NCBI GenBank assembly: GCA_039621445.1
Contig: CP154956.1
Location: forward strand, 41,502,437 to 41,566,436
Length of the DNA stretch: 64,000 nt
Direction of reading: 5' to 3'
Origin: Euglena gracilis
Taxonomy: Eukaryota; Euglenida; Euglenophyceae; Euglenales
Shown: positions 1-18,607 of the stretch, piece by piece
Numbering within the stretch: position 1 is the first letter of the stretch
How the letters are laid out: every line of letters starts with the position of its first letter
Translations under genes and position numbers: made by a program
The notes under the pieces: model-generated
The model's input: only the letters and a program-made list of their open reading frames with translations
Database searches by the model: none
What the model was told of the DNA's origin: nothing

Positions 1-254
1 CGTACAAAGGACCCCAGAAGCTGGCGAACAGAATCCGTCCGCTGAATTCAGGATTATGTGTTGGTTTGGGGGGGGGGTACCAGCCCAGCCGAGGAGGCAG
101 AGTTTGAACCCAGCCCCACGGTGGGTTGCCCAGCCAGCGCCTCCCACTCTAAGGAGCCCCCGGCATACTTCGCCCTCCCAGGCGCCGGGGGAGTGCCGGG
201 TGGCAGACTGCGGGGCAGACCTCCATTTAGGCGGTATCACCAAATCCGCACTAA
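1..254. other. Upstream flank of the phosphatase gene
   Basis: No coding region is supported here. The stretch contains a short G run at about 68-77 and GC-rich sequence, and would hold the 5' flank or leader of the PP2C gene. No promoter motif can be named with confidence. Confidence 0.4.
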
Positions 255-5532
<5,278 letters not shown>

Positions 5533-7383
5533 CCAGGCCACCGACGGCCCTCCCGCGCTCTGGGAGAAGCCAGACGGTGCATAGGTTGGGGCGGGGAGGG
5601 ACAAACAAATGGTGGTCGCAAGGCCATTGGTTGGAAGCGCACCTTGGCAGAATGTGGGAGCACCCCTCGCGTGCCGTTTAAAGTGACAACGGCCGAATTT
5701 CACGCACTTAAAGGACAAATGCCTACCGAGATGGGCTTTCAGGGTTGAAATGACCCGGCGGTGGGCGTTCCGGCCCTGGGGCGGTTCCACCTTCCGGGAG
5801 GCAGCGCTGCACCGCATGAACCCCCTGCCCCCCTGCGCCAGCCACACCTTGCCCCCGGCACCATGACGGAATGTCTCGTTCGCCTTCCCCTTCCTCCGCC
5901 GGCCAGCCCACCCCGCCCCCGGCCCTGGACCCCGGGCCAGTCACACCACCGCCGCCTGCGTGCCGTCCCCTCCCCCCCTCCTGGGCAACTCATGGCTTGG
6001 CCAGAGGTGGGGCGTCCCTGGGGCAAGCGATGGCCTCTTTTGGTAGGGCCGGAGGTGGAATCCAGCTACCCCCATGGGCAGTTGGATCCATACCCCGCAT
6101 CCCACGGAGTTTCCGGGAGGACAATCTGGACAATATTTGTCGTGGTGGGGGAGGGGCTGTGACTTTTGTAGTGCACACCCAGACGTTTGTTTGGCTTTTA
6201 TTTGTTTGTTGGACGGTTGCCGGCCGAACCATTCCACATTCCTCACCGCGGTGCCGCCGGTCTCTTACCCCCCCCCACCCTTCTCATATCTCGGGCTCCC
6301 CATTTCCCTCCCTGTGCCTCTCCGGTGTGGCCGCCCGTCCGTTTCTCTGAGGATGGGCTCGGCTGCGTTGGCCTCCCCCTTGGACCAGCCAGGGCCCTAT
6401 CCACTCGCACTCCCCATCGCTTCGAATCATTGCCGCTGTCGATCCTTTTTTTTTGTTGGCCTGCTGTCCCGTGTGGTTCCGTACTCATTGACGCCCTGAA
6501 ACAGGTCTGCGCCCGGAGGGGATGGATGGATTGGAGTGTGCTCCGAGCAGTGGTCCGGCCTTGGTTTGGTTGTTTCAAAAAGGTCGCAATGCTAGTGAGG
6601 GCGTTGTCAATCTGGGGGGGGGGGTGGGGGTAGGGTTTTGGGTGGGTACATTTTCAAAGAAGAAAATTGGCTGGGGTCTGCCCAGAACCGAGCCCAAAAC
6701 CAGCCCCAACCCCCTGTACTAGCTTTGAGCAGGCCTCCCCAAAAGATACCTTTACTGGGGGGGGGGGGGCTCAGTTTCACCGTTCAAATATTTTACCGTG
6801 GTTCTCAGGACGACTGATATCACCCCCCTTGGTGAAGACAAATGACAGTTGTCGAGCACTGCAAACCCTCCAAGGCCAATTGGGTGGTCAAGGGTCATTT
6901 TTGGGGTCGGATTTTCACCGTGGTTTTTTTTTAAAGTCCCCCCCCCACCTAAAACCCCAGGGGGGAGTTCAGTGAGGGGAGTTCAGTCCGAACAACTGGT
7001 CTTTTGCCAATGCCTACCCTCCTCCCACCTGCCTACGCTACCATCCTCCCTCAGACTCCCCCGCAGCTCCCCCTGGCCCCCTCCCTGGCCAGCGGATGGA
7101 TGCTGTGGTCACCCTTGGCGGAGAGCAGGGCGTCGATTAAGCTGGAGGGCACCCCTTCCAGGGGGGGGGGCAGCCAGCCAGCCGCCTGTTTCTGGTCTCG
7201 GGCCCCCAACGAGTTTTATTCATTTTGGAGGTGTCCGAAGGGCCGCTGGACAGTAACGGGTTCTTTGCTTTCCGGTGTGCGAAAATTGGGTCAAAATTTG
7301 GCAGAAACGGGTCGGAAGGATGGGCAGCATTTTTCCTGCGAGCCGAAGTTTTCCCGCCTCTAAGCTGGACCCCTCCCCGGGTG
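5533..7383. other. Intergenic region between phosphatase and cyclase
   Basis: No recognisable conserved protein. A Pro/Ser-rich open frame beginning at ATG 5871 (MSRSPSPSSAGQPTPPP) could be the cyclase N-terminus, but nothing confirms it. Poly-G runs occur near 6617 and 6760. The rest is low-complexity GC-rich DNA. Confidence 0.35.
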
Positions 7384-10029
7384 TCAGCCAGGGACACGCC
7401 CTGGCGGCGAGCCCGGCCTCCGCCCCTCCCTGTCCAACCCGCTCTCCCTCCACGCCGCGGCCACCGCCCCCGGCGTCCCCCCCGGCTGGCGGCACGGCCT
7501 GGTCGTCCGCTGCCTCTGCTTTGGCCTCGCGGCCAGGCGTGGTCTGCCACCCCCCACGCTGCCCTCTCGCCAGGACATTGCTCAAGAAATTTTAACCCCT
7601 TGGGGTGGTCCAGCCTTTTTCCAGTCAGCAGCCTGCCCCAGCCCCAGACCCCCCTGAACTAGTTTTATTTATTTCTAGCCTCCCAAAGGGCGGCTGGGTG
7701 GTGTCGGAGGTCTCGCTTTTGGGGAGCAAAGATGGCCGAAAATGGGCCAAAATTGAGCAAAAAATGGGTCGGAAAAGGGATGGCCAGGGCAAATTTCGGG
7801 TTCAAAAAAAATCGATCTTTTTTTTGCATTTCGCATTTTAGGACATTTTTTGCAATTACGATCTTTTGGTCCCCCGGTTCGACCCCAGGTCGGGCTCAGC
7901 GCCTATGGGGGTATGGGGGGAGGGGGGTGAGCCAGCAGCCTTCATCCAGCCAGCCCAAATTCTCCAACCTCTGAGCTGGACGTCCTTAAGCAACCCCTGC
8001 CTCTCACCGAGGCACGGATGCCGGGGCAAAGGTTGAGTGGCCGGGCCATGCCGGCAAAGGTTGTCCGGCACACGCCCCGGGACCTTCATGGGCTCAACCC
8101 CCATCAGTGGACGTTGGGTTGGAAGATTCCCTGGCACTGGGTTGGCAAGCCCGCCTGCCCTCGGCCCTCGCCATCTGCTTCAGCATCCTCCACGGCACAC
8201 TGCCCCTCGCCCAGGCGGAGAGAAGTGGCCAAATGTCCGGGCTGTGTTGCCTGCCATTCGATGGGAGGCAACAGGTTTCGGTGCCCCCCATCCCACCAAG
8301 GGTTATCGGATTCTTTTGAGCGAATTTTTTGCCCTGGCAGGGAACAGGCGTCTTCTGCATGGAAGCCGGGGCCAGGGTTTTAGTAACATTTGTTTTTTCA
8401 GGGGAGGTCCGACCACTCTCTGCCGCATGGGAGGGAGGAGGGTCCGGAGCCCCCTTCCGGGCCAGGGGCGGGGGGGGGGGGGAGAGAGGTCCGGGACCTC
8501 CTGGAACCGGGAAAAAATCCTTCCCTGGCGCACCGGAGAAATTTTTTCTCATCCGGTTTTTCAATTTTTTTGTTGGAAAAAAGAATAATTTGAAACTAGC
8601 CCCTCAAGAAATTCACGGTATGTTGCGCCGGGGTCTTCAGGGGAGGGGGCTCCATGACACCCCTCCCCCTCAGGGATGGGTCTGGGCCCGCCTCTGCAAA
8701 GCCGTGGCCCCACCCCCGCCCCACCCCCACCGCTCCGCCTGCCCGCAGCGCGCTGCCCCTCCTGGGGCTCCACCTCCCCGTCGTCCTTCTTTCAGCCGCC
8801 GGCCTAGCGGTGGACCTCCGCTGGCCCCAGCGCCTCCCGCTGCCACTCGTCCTCGTTGTCCATTTCGTGTGGGTCGCCGGCGTCGAGGTGCTCTACGCCC
8901 GGCAGCTCTCCGTCCAGGTGTGCCTCTGGGCCGGGTTTGGGGCTCGTGCTCTGGGCTTGGCGCGCGCATTGTGACCGGCCAACTCCATCTCCGGAGCAAA
9001 TCCGTCCGGATCCAGCTCTGGCATTGGCAGCTCAGTGGGGGGGGGTAAAAGGAGATATTGGCAAAATCTGCAAGTTTTCGTACGTTCTTTTGCATTTTCT
9101 TGTTTTCCTTTTTTTTGCGTTTTGTTTTGTTTTGCATTTTCCCGGGTCCGTGTTGCCCCCCTGGTGGGTGGCTGTCCTGAAGTCCAGTCAAATTGGTGGT
9201 GCCGCCCACTGAGACCTCTCACCAGCCTGCCCCCACCCGCAGTACCTCAGCCTGCTGATCCCCTGCGTGGTGATGTTCTGCTACCCGGAGCGGGGGCCGT
9301 GGGTGGCCGCGGCGGTGCTGGTGGCTGCCAAGGAGGCCGTGCTGTGGGCGCAGTGGCGGGTGGTGGCCTGGGCCCCCCTGCAGGCGGCCGACCCCACAGC
9401 GTTGCTGGTGCACCAGAGCCTCCTCTTCCTCGTCAGCCTCATCATGGCCCTCACCCTCCTTTATGGCCAGCTTCACTGGTGTCCATGCGCGTTATGTGTG
9501 TTTGTGTGTGTGTTGCGTCCTCATGGGCATGTTGTGTTGATATGTTGCTGTCTCTGTATGTCTGCACAATTTGTGTCTGCTTGTCTGGATACAGTCATTG
9601 CACATATGTATGTATGTTGCGTTTTGTAGGTGTGGTGTACCTGATTTATCCTGTTTTTGTTTTGTTTTGTTCTATTTTATTTTATTTTATATTGTCCCAG
9701 ACTGGACACTGGACGAATGCAAAGACCCACATGAAGGTTGAAATGTTTGGCAGCATTAAATTACTGGGCCACTGTGGGATAGTCTTCCCTCCCCATGGAA
9801 GGCTCTACAAGCCGGAGGGGTCCCCAAGGGAGGGTCTAGCTAGCCACTAGCCAGCCAGCGCCATTTTTCCCCCAGCCAGCTATATGTGGTCTGGACCACC
9901 CTCTCTACTGTGCCAGCGTTTCTGTGGCGCATGAGTGTGCTGTGTGTTGTGTGTGTTGTGTGTGTGTGCGAGTGAGTGTGAGTGTGCGTGTGCGTGCGCG
10001 CGCGCGCGTGTGTGTGTGTGTGTGTGTGC

Positions 10030-10100
<71 letters not shown>

Positions 10101-13100
10101 GGTGGGTGGGTGGGCGGGTGGGTGGGTGCCATGTGTCCATCGGCAAGAAAGGAATATGCCGGCCGATGCCCGCGGTATGCCCTCTGCCCGTATGGAGTCA
10201 ACCAGGACCCACATGGTGGCTTTACCGGGGGGATGGTCTTTCTTAAACTTCAAAACCATTTGCTGAACCCTTTTTTTATGGACCAGGTTAGAGTCTAGTG
10301 CTACAAATGCCCTAATTGAAGAGGTCGGGGACAAAGGGTTGCTGGGCAAAGATAGGGCCCATTTTTTTTACAGAAGACAAAGCAAAACCCATTTGTCAAC
10401 ACAGCTTGCTGTTCTCCCGTCAGGGGCCCGCAACACGGCTCGTGCGGGCATCTCCAACACCGGCTCCAGCTGGAGCGCTCCTTGAGCCGCCGGCTGGTGC
10501 ACAACATCCTCCCGGCCAGAGCCTTTCCCCCCTTTGCAGACACTGCCTGGGCCCCAACCCCGGGGGGGGGGGGCTGAGCTGCATGCTTAATGCCTTTTGC
10601 TGCCTGTGTCGCAGATGCAATGAGCACAGGAACCGATTTTTTCCCTCTCTATCGGAAGGCTTTCTACAATACAGGTGGTTTGTTTCTCAGCTTGGTGAAC
10701 CCCTCAAAATGGGTGGGTGTTCAGAATGAATCTGCCCACCAACCACTGACTCTGGTGGCATGAGAAAGCCAGTGCTCTCCCCAAAGTTATGCGTGGTCTA
10801 TTTTGCACAGTTTCCAAATAACAATTGGGTAGGTGGGTGGGTGGGTCGTTGCATATGGGTGAGCGCGGGTTGGGGGGGGGGGGGTGACAGGGGGCCCTGC
10901 TCTCGCCCGACATCGCCACGGAGCTGCTGGAGGTGTTCCAGAACGGCGGCACGGCCCCGCTGGCGGACGGCAAGTTCGCGGCGCGCACCCACGTCCACGC
11001 CACCGTGGCCTTTGCGGACATCGCCGGCTTCACCAAGTTGGCGCTCCAGTGCACCCCGCAGCAGCTGGTGGGCACACTGGACAGGTTGCACCCCTCCCGC
11101 CTCCGAGCATCCCACCTTTTAAAAAATATCCCCGCTGAATCAGATTTTCCCTTAAAGAACCTAAGAAACCCATCAGCCGACTGGAAACAGCTGGTTGGAA
11201 CCAGAGTGGCTTGCTGGAAACCCTAAGGGAGGTGGTAAAGGAGAGTTGACCCCCCCATCACGGGAATCTCAGGGGGCAGTGCCGGTGACTTTATGGCGGC
11301 TTTGACACGAGAGGGTGTCCCCTCATCCCAACCATGGGTCGGATCCCTCCCCCACCTTCCAAGTGTGTTTGTTGTGTTTGTTTGTTTTTGGATTGAATTG
11401 AGGGAAGGGAGACCAGAATATTTCACCCAAAAGGTCACATCTTTCCTTCTGGCGCTTGACTCAACGTTTCAACGTTTCAACGCTCAACGTTGCTGTGCAT
11501 ACTCAATAAAATTGGCTTAAACGAACTCAAAATCGATTTCTGTGGTTTACATTTTGCCTCGCGCAAGAATTAGTTATTTTGGGCACGCCGCTGTGCCGTT
11601 GTGTGTGTATGTGTGCGCGTGGAGGAGGTGTCCTCCATTCATACCCCCGGACATCAAAGGGGGATCCACACTATCCACCCTCTATGCGTCAAGTTGTGGT
11701 TCTTGGAAAAATGTCTGGCACTGAATTTCTGTTATTCCAACCAATCGGAGCGAGCAGCACCACCAAACACTGGTTTCATTTCAGAGCATATTGCACTCCA
11801 TTTTACCTCCTGCCTCCCATACAGTGGTTTTAAAGTTTAGTGACCGAGGGGGGTGGGTGGTTGCCCCCCCCCCCTACAAGGATGGGGATGGGGGTTTGGC
11901 AATGGTTCCCTTTTGGAGGGGGGTCACGGTGCCCACTTGGCTGACACTGGGGGGGGGGGGTCCCGAAAATGGCCATCTGTACGGGGTGGTAGGGAGGGAG
12001 GGAGGTAGGGGGGTCCCAAAAAAACTTCACTGTATTGTCAAAGCTCCAATCAAATGATGTTCTTGGACCCGGCCTAGTGGGTATTTAGAGGTTCTCCAAA
12101 TTTCTGACCCCAAAATCCAGCCACCACCAACGGATTCTCCGCATCCAGCCATAAGGTGTTTGCCACATGGGTTTTATAAAAATTTCGGCCATTTATTTTG
12201 GGCTAAACAAATCCAGCCCAACTGGATTTGGGTTTTTTGGTCGTTTCTTTCCAGTCCAGCACCGATAGCCCCCCCCCCCCCCTTGGTGGACCCCAGGGGG
12301 TCCAGCCAGAACCTTTTTCCAGCCGGCTGGAAAAAGGTCCCTCCCCCCCCCACCCCTGGGAGAAATTGATAATTGAGAAATCCCCTTATTGCAGAATTGG
12401 GCACGGGAGGGGGAGGCGTTGCCTGCAAAGGTAGGGTAAGAGGTGAGCCGAGTGAAGAAACAGTATTTGTTCGCAATCCGACCACCAAAAGGCAGAGAGG
12501 TAGAAAGTTCCGCCAAAGATTTCGGCCCCCCTAAAAGTGTTTGCCCAAAAGACCCCCCCCCTCCAGAGAGTGATTGAGGTCCTAAAGAAAACCTCTGCAC
12601 CCATTTGTATTTCCCTATGCAGCATCTTCTCCGCATTTGACGAGGCCTGCGAGGCTCTGAAGGTGGAGAAGATCAAGACCATCGGTGTGCCCCTCGCGCG
12701 CCGCACGCCCCTCCCCAAGAGTCCCCCCCCCCTCCGTTTGTGCGCAGGCTCTGCCTCCCGAGCCTGTCAACCACAACAACGGTGAGCAATTTGTTTGCCA
12801 TTGTTGCCGTTCCCTCGGTAGCCCCACAGGGGGTGCCGGGTATTTGGACCCCCGGCCGTCCTGAACTCAACGCCCCCCCCCCCTCCTCACTGTGATGGCT
12901 CCAGGCCCCCTCCCTCCCCTGCGGTGATGTCGCCCCTCGCAGGGGACTGTTACATGTGCGCCGCCATCCCCAAGCGGGACGGCCAGGAGGAGGAGTGCGC
13001 CGCGGCGGTGCTCCACCTCTGCAGCCAGATGCACACCCTGCCCCGGCCCCCGCCCACCCCCCCCCCCTGTGCCGTCTCCTCTCACCTCCAGAGACCTCGG

Positions 13101-15231
13101 CGTCTCGTGCCGCTCCCATCAAATGGAGTTCCGCACCTACAGCCTATAATTTGACCCGGCATTCTGTTGGCAGAATTGTGCAATTTGTTGGGCTGACACG
13201 AGGGCCAGTAGCCGATGCAACAGTACACTCTGAATGACAACCCATTGGCCATGCGGGCGGGCATCGAGTGTGGCACAGTGACGGCGGGTATCATTGGGAA
13301 GATGAAGTTCTGCTACGACATCTGGGGGGTGTGCGGCTGGTCTCCACTGGTCCACTGGTCTCTCTGCACACAATGCGACCAATCCCCGCCTCAAATTATT
13401 TATATACTCGTTTCAGCCAACCTGCCACAGTTGGTGAATTGTGATTTGTTTCATATTTGTGAGACCCACAAAGTTGGGGTACGGTACATGGGTGGATTGG
13501 TTATTTGCATGGTTCTTCCGTGTCTTGGATTTAATTGCCTTAATTGCCCTAGCGGTGCTTGACTTTGTGTGTGCCATTCTTCGCACCAAAGCACATCACA
13601 ACGGGCACACCCACACATGCGGTGGCATGTGCATGCCCATTGGAATGGATGCACTTTTCCAAAAGAAAGGGGGACGAGGATCCATGTGGTGCCTAGTCAG
13701 GTCGTCCCATACAAAAGTGCCTCTTTCTCTCCCCCTCCCCTCCTCCTCCGACCCCCGCCAGGACGCCGTCAACACAGCCTCCCGGATGGAGAGCACTGGG
13801 GTGGTGGGGGCCACGCAGGTCACAGAGCGCATCTTCCACCTTCTGAAGGGCTCTTTCGCCTTCACGGCGCGGGGCCCCGTGGAGGTGAAGGGGAAGGGCC
13901 TGCTGTGCACGTGGCTGCACTGGCCCCGGGAGGAGTTCGGCGTGAAGCGCAGCAGCACCACCGCATCTGATTTCGAACCACCCGTCATGGCGGCCGAGGT
14001 GTGGGGGCCCCCTATGCCAAAGAGCATGCATTCTGTATTGCTTGTGTTTTGATTTCCCCCGTATTTTCCCTGCTCTGCCCCCCCCCCAAAGCAATAACCA
14101 CCCAAGGCCCCACACATCCCTCACCTCACCAGACACACAGTAAATGCATATCAATCTCATCTTTTTTGGTGCCGCCGGCCGGATTCCAATTATCTGTGAA
14201 ATGGATGGGTGATGGATAGGTGAGTGACTGCAATGTTTATTTGGTTTGGTCACGGTGTCTTTGCTTCCCGCCTGCCCCGCTCCGCCCCCTTCCACAGCAG
14301 CTGCGGGCCATCCCGACGGGACTCCGCAACATGTGGACCAACCTCGCCCAGGAGAGCCACGACGGTTGCTCCACGTGCACCATGCCCAGGGCTACCCGGG
14401 ACTCCCGGCCGCTGGGCGGGGCCCTCTCCCCCGGGCCTCCCCGGCAGCCCCAGGGCAGAACAGGAATCGGCCGAACAGCCAGGGTGGTGGGGGGGGGGGG
14501 TCGACCCCTTCACCCCCTGCATGGTGGGGGGGGGGGTCGCCCCACACCCCCCACCACCTCTTCTCGCATTTCCGGAAGCACCAATTTTTGGACCCGGAAA
14601 AAATTTTCCGACGCCTTCGGCTTATTGACCCTTTTTTGGACCCACACGGGAGGTCCCCCCCAAAAACCCCTCAAAACCCCATTTTTTCACACCTTCCAAA
14701 AATTCAACGTTTTCACAGAATTTTGATTTTGAGAGGGTTTTGAAGCAAAAATGCCATTGAAAATCCAAATATTTTTCAGGATAAAAAAATGTCAGTAAAA
14801 TTTGAATGTGCCAAAATTGGTCCGCTTTTTTGACGTTCGTTTTTTTCACCCCCCCCCCTAAGAACTACCAATTTTTAACCCTGAAAATTTTGAGTTTTTT
14901 TTGTGAAAAAATGTGGTTTTCCATCAAAAAAATCATACATTTTGTGTCCATTTTTCAAAAAAAAATTCAAAAAATTTCCCCGGCCAAAAACCTTGTTTAC
15001 CCAAAATTGGTGAAAATGTGGTGATGGGGGGGTCGACCCCCCCCCCACCTCCCGGGTGTCGACCCCCCCCCACCATGCCTTCCCGTTCTGCCTGGACAGC
15101 CCTGACGACGTCAGACCACCGCGACACCGCCCCCGGGCCGCCGCCCCTCACCCGCCACGTCTCCGCCCACGCCCTCACCCCCCATGGCATTCTGCGGGAC
15201 GCGTCTCAGGGCCATCCCGTCGCTGGGCTAG
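7384..15231 (+). CDS. Membrane class III nucleotidyl cyclase, predicted adenylate cyclase
   Basis: Predicted to convert ATP to cyclic AMP. Well-supported exons are 8749-8917 and 9243-9478 (hydrophobic, several membrane helices), 10424-10514 (RLVHNILP, the linker before the catalytic domain), 10891-11084 (VAFADIAGFT, first metal Asp), 12623-12684 (FSAFDEAC, VEKIKTIG), 12943-13050 (GDCYMCAA, second metal Asp), 13222-13328 (GIECGTVTAGIIGK, CYDIWG), 13762-13998 (VNTASRMESTG, GPVEVKGKG) and 14298-14450. Splice phases join cleanly at most of these. Lys in EKIKTIG and Asp in YDIWG are the ATP-type residues; guanylate cyclases have Glu and Cys there. Metal Asps, Asn and Arg are all present, so one chain could form a symmetric homodimer. 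Exons near 7384-7560 and 8131-8240 (a hydrophobic segment) and the tail at 15099-15231 are tentative. The true start was not found. The intron at 10515 has a GC donor. Confidence 0.88.
9948..10106. repeat. TG/CG microsatellite, then GGGT repeats
   Basis: Long (TG)n with CG interruptions and a GGTG(GGTG) tail up to about 10128, in a cyclase intron. Confidence 0.95.
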
Positions 15232-15691
15232 ATCCGACTGGTCTTGCCCACAATAGTCATTTTGGTCCTGCAATAAAACAGCGCAGCCCACTGCACACAA
15301 TGTGGCGAGGAAACCGTTAGAATAATATGTTTGCTCCCCCCCCCTCAAAAAAGTACCAATTAAAATGTCTTTGCTTCTTGATTCTCCAATCTGTCACCAA
15401 TTTTTGTCATTGTCATCTTATCCGCCAAGCCCCCGGGGGGGAGGGGTCCGAAATTGGTTGCATACAAAATTGTTTGGGAAAATTTTGGTTGGGCAAAAAA
15501 TTGGTTGGGCACAAACATTTTCTCGCCATTTTCAGGATTCCGCCCAATTTTTTTTACCTTCTGTGCGCTTGATGCATCTCCAGAAAAGGCATCCCAGATG
15601 GCTGTTTTCTGGATGTTTTTTTGGCTTTCATTCTGGACTCAATTTAATTAATTCGCAAATGAGGAACGAAGAAGGAAGGAACGCATGTCAA

Positions 15692-15765
15692 GGGGCTGAT
15701 GGCTCAGTGGCAGAGCGTGCGCGCAGGACCAAGGGGTTGTGCATTTGATTGCCATTCAGGATCAT
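15692..15765 (+). other. tRNA-like segment or SINE head (tentative)
   Basis: The segment GATGGCTCAGTGGCAGAGCG looks like a tRNA D-arm and A-box. A B-box such as GGTTCGAATCC is not intact (TTTGATTGCC is the nearest), and the acceptor ends do not pair convincingly. It is best read as a degenerate tRNA, a tRNA-derived SINE head or chance. Confidence 0.25.
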
Positions 15766-16925
15766 GTTTGTAAGAAGGAGAACTGCCCAATTTTTTCAAG
15801 ACCAATCACCAAGGTTTGGGTCCCCAAATATTTCCGGAGCATTTTAAGAAAAGCACCCAAATTTTTCTGTGACCAATTTTTTACAAACCAATTGTATATA
15901 TGACCAATTTTAAACCCCACCGCCAGTATTGCATCAAGTGAACAGTTTGAGTATTCTTTCACAGGACGAAAGGAGCTGGCAGGTACAACACATGGGTCCC
16001 ATAACCTTATGCGTGCCTTTGTGGAACGGGCACCTTGAAGGGTAAATGACAACCAAAAAGGAAGAAGAGGTTGCCAGATATGGAGGCATGGGGAGTCGCT
16101 GCGGAGTTCTCTTTACGGGCGTGTTCTATTTTTTTTCATTATATCCCGGCTGGCGTCGACCGCTCAGAAATGAACACGCGCGGCTGGGGATGAGGGCGAC
16201 CCTTCGACGTTCCTGCCCCCGCTCTCCCACCCAGGCGGCTTGGACGGTTTCCGAAGGGGTTTTGTGATGTGACGACGTGTAAGTGACGTGCAAGTGGTTC
16301 CACATCGTGTATTTTCTTTTTTTGAAACCAATGTTTTTTTCCCAGGGTTTTGCTGTGTTTGTGTTCATGCATTTCATTTGGGTAATCTGAATGAACATTG
16401 GAAGCGTCTATTTTTTTGGATTTTGTCTCTGAGGGAAGTGTTGATTTCCTCCTGTGACCTGCTTGTGTAAAACCATAAAGTGTCCCCCCCCCCCCCCCAA
16501 TTTGAAGCCCCCCAAGTATAATTCCCCCAGTTGGTTTTGCGGCTCGGATATAAAGCTCCCCAAATTGAATCTTGCTGATTGTTTCATTTTTTTCTTGCTG
16601 ATTTTTTTCATTCAGAAAAGGCATAAAATTTTGGGTGGATATGACAGTTTTTTCACCGGAATACTCGTCCATTTCGCACAAAATTTGCATAATTTGGGGG
16701 TGGTACCCAACGAAACTTTGGTGTAATATTGGTATTTGATCGCAGTTGAAGGCTGCCAGCATTTGCCTCGGCTACACAGAAAAGTTTAGTTTAATTAAAT
16801 ATGAAGCGCCCCATCCAACCCAAATATAAAGCCAGGGGGCTTTGTATTTGGCAGGGGGGGGATTTTTTGCTGCCCCTCATGAGGATTTGCCAATGGCCCT
16901 GCCAATGTCTTTTCTCCCAATGGTG

Positions 16926-16982
16926 TGGGTGGGTGGGTGGGTGGGTGGGTGGGTGGGTGGGTGGGGGTGGGGGTGGGGGTAG
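16926..16982. repeat. GGGT tandem repeat
   Basis: (GGGT)n grading into GGGGGT repeats. Confidence 0.95.
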
Positions 16983-17313
16983 GTGTGGTGTGGGGGTGGG
17001 ATGTGTAGCAACCCACCCGCCTGCTGCTGGCTGGCGATGCCAACCCCATCCCCCCCACGGCCCCTCCTCCCCTCTGCGTCCCACCCCGAGCTCTCCCATC
17101 CATTCACACTGTCGTCCATGATTCAGCCGCGCGCCGAGCTGCACGCCAAGCGGATCTGTTTCCAGTGCCCGTGATACCGCCCAGCCGGCTCGTTCGGTTA
17201 AATCCCTGGGATGGCAGCATCGGAACTGAAGCAATTTCGATGGAATGCTGAATTGAGCCACCTGGTTCGGAAAATGTAAAATGATTGACATTTCATCTCA
17301 TTGAGAATCTTCT

Positions 17314-17345
<32 letters not shown>

Positions 17346-18228
17346 CATCGATGTTTCCGATGTTTCCAATGCTCATGCTTCATTTCAGTTTTTTGTTCTA
17401 TTCTTGAATGGCAATATTCTCAATTTTTATGGTGTTGTTTTTTTCAACGTGCATGGTTTCTTTGCTGCCCACATCATTGCCATCTCGGAAGGTATGTTAT
17501 TTTTTTTTTGCGCCGTTCACGGTTTTTATCCGTGAATTGCCTCCTGATATTGCAGCGCAATGGGGTGAAAACAAGGAGTGGACAACTGAAAGTGCGCTGT
17601 GTGTTGGCCCCTTTCGTCTCTCTTGGGAGGGCCAAAGGGGCCAAACCCACTCCACCCCAGGTTGAGGTGAGGGTCCCACAGCCTGGCTGATCCCGTGTAA
17701 TGCGCCATCCGGCCACCCTGACCGCTGTCCTCCTCCTCACCCCATCCGCCCCCCTCCAACCCTGGAACCCTGGGCGGGCGGAACGCTGCCCCTCCCAGCG
17801 AAGGGTCTCATACGTGCCATCGCTCAGTGGGTGGGATGATTCGCTGCTTTTTCGGAGTGAATGACCGGATTGGGCAGGAACCCCATCAGGGGGGGGGGGT
17901 GATTGGCTGGAACTGGTGAATTTTTTCTGAAGAAAGCAGCTTAAATGGTGGAAGTGCCGATCCCTGGGGTGGGGTCGAGAATGGTGACCTGACCTGTGGG
18001 GCTGTCAGCAATGGCACAGCCTCTGCCCATTTGGCCAGCACCCAGGGTCCGCCGTCGCTTCATACACGGCAGCCGCCCACCTCCGGGCCGTGGGCTCCGC
18101 CCGCCCCAAAGCCATTCGTCCCCTCTGCTTGCCATCGCTGACCCTCGACCCAGCCCCTGTCACCCCGCTTTTGAAGTAGCAGGGAGGAGGGGGGTCAGGC
18201 AGGGTTGGATATAAGGAGGGCGTACATG

Positions 18229-18309
18229 GTTTAGGTGGGGGGGGTGTCCCCCACCCCCCCCCCCTCCTGGCCCGCAGGGGGGGTCCGGACCACCCCCCCC
18301 ACCTGCCAG
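18229..18309. repeat. Direct repeat, copy 1 of 2
   Basis: A block running GTTTAGGTGGGG, a C run, CTCCTGGCCCGCAGGGG, GGTCCGGACCACC, CACCTG recurs about 300 bases downstream at 18528-18607. Copies differ mainly in homopolymer length. Confidence 0.85.
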
Positions 18310-18472
18310 GGGGGTCCGGACCGACCCTCGGGGGGGTTCCCGGGACCCCCCCAAAAAGGGTCAATTTTTTCCTCCGGCGCTTCGCGCCGAATTTTTTTTT
18401 GCATTTTTGGCACATTTTTCCCCAAAAAGTGCCCAAAATGGCACTTTTGGTCGTTTTGGGGGGGTCAAAAAT

Positions 18473-18503
18473 TTTCGGCCCGGCGCTTCGCGCCGGGCCG
18501 AAA
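18473..18503. repeat. Perfect hairpin with GGCGC-TTC-GCGCC core
   Basis: Stem of 14 bp (18473-18486 with 18490-18503) around a 3-nt loop. The same GGCGCTTCGCGCC core recurs at about 18376-18391, near 19797, and inverted at about 60507. Confidence 0.85.
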
Positions 18504-18527
18504 TTCAGCCACCCTGACCGCGCACCT

Positions 18528-18607
18528 GTTTAGGTGGGGGGGGGTCCCCCCCACCCCCCCCTCCTGGCCCGCAGGGGGGGGGGGTCCGGACCACCCCCCC
18601 CACCTGT
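18528..18607. repeat. Direct repeat, copy 2 of 2
   Basis: Second copy of the block at 18229-18309, with both poly-C/G runs slightly different in length. Confidence 0.85.

Noticed and set aside
9880-10349. Long open frames across TG/CA arrays (His-Thr or Cys-Val repeats)
   Set aside because: They are translations of dinucleotide repeats inside introns. The same happens at 20045-20790, 29692-30054, 39621-40010, 41384-41605 and 43598-43990.
15692-15765. Functional tRNA gene
   Set aside because: Only the A-box is good; the B-box and acceptor pairing fail, so it was kept only as a weak tRNA-like segment.
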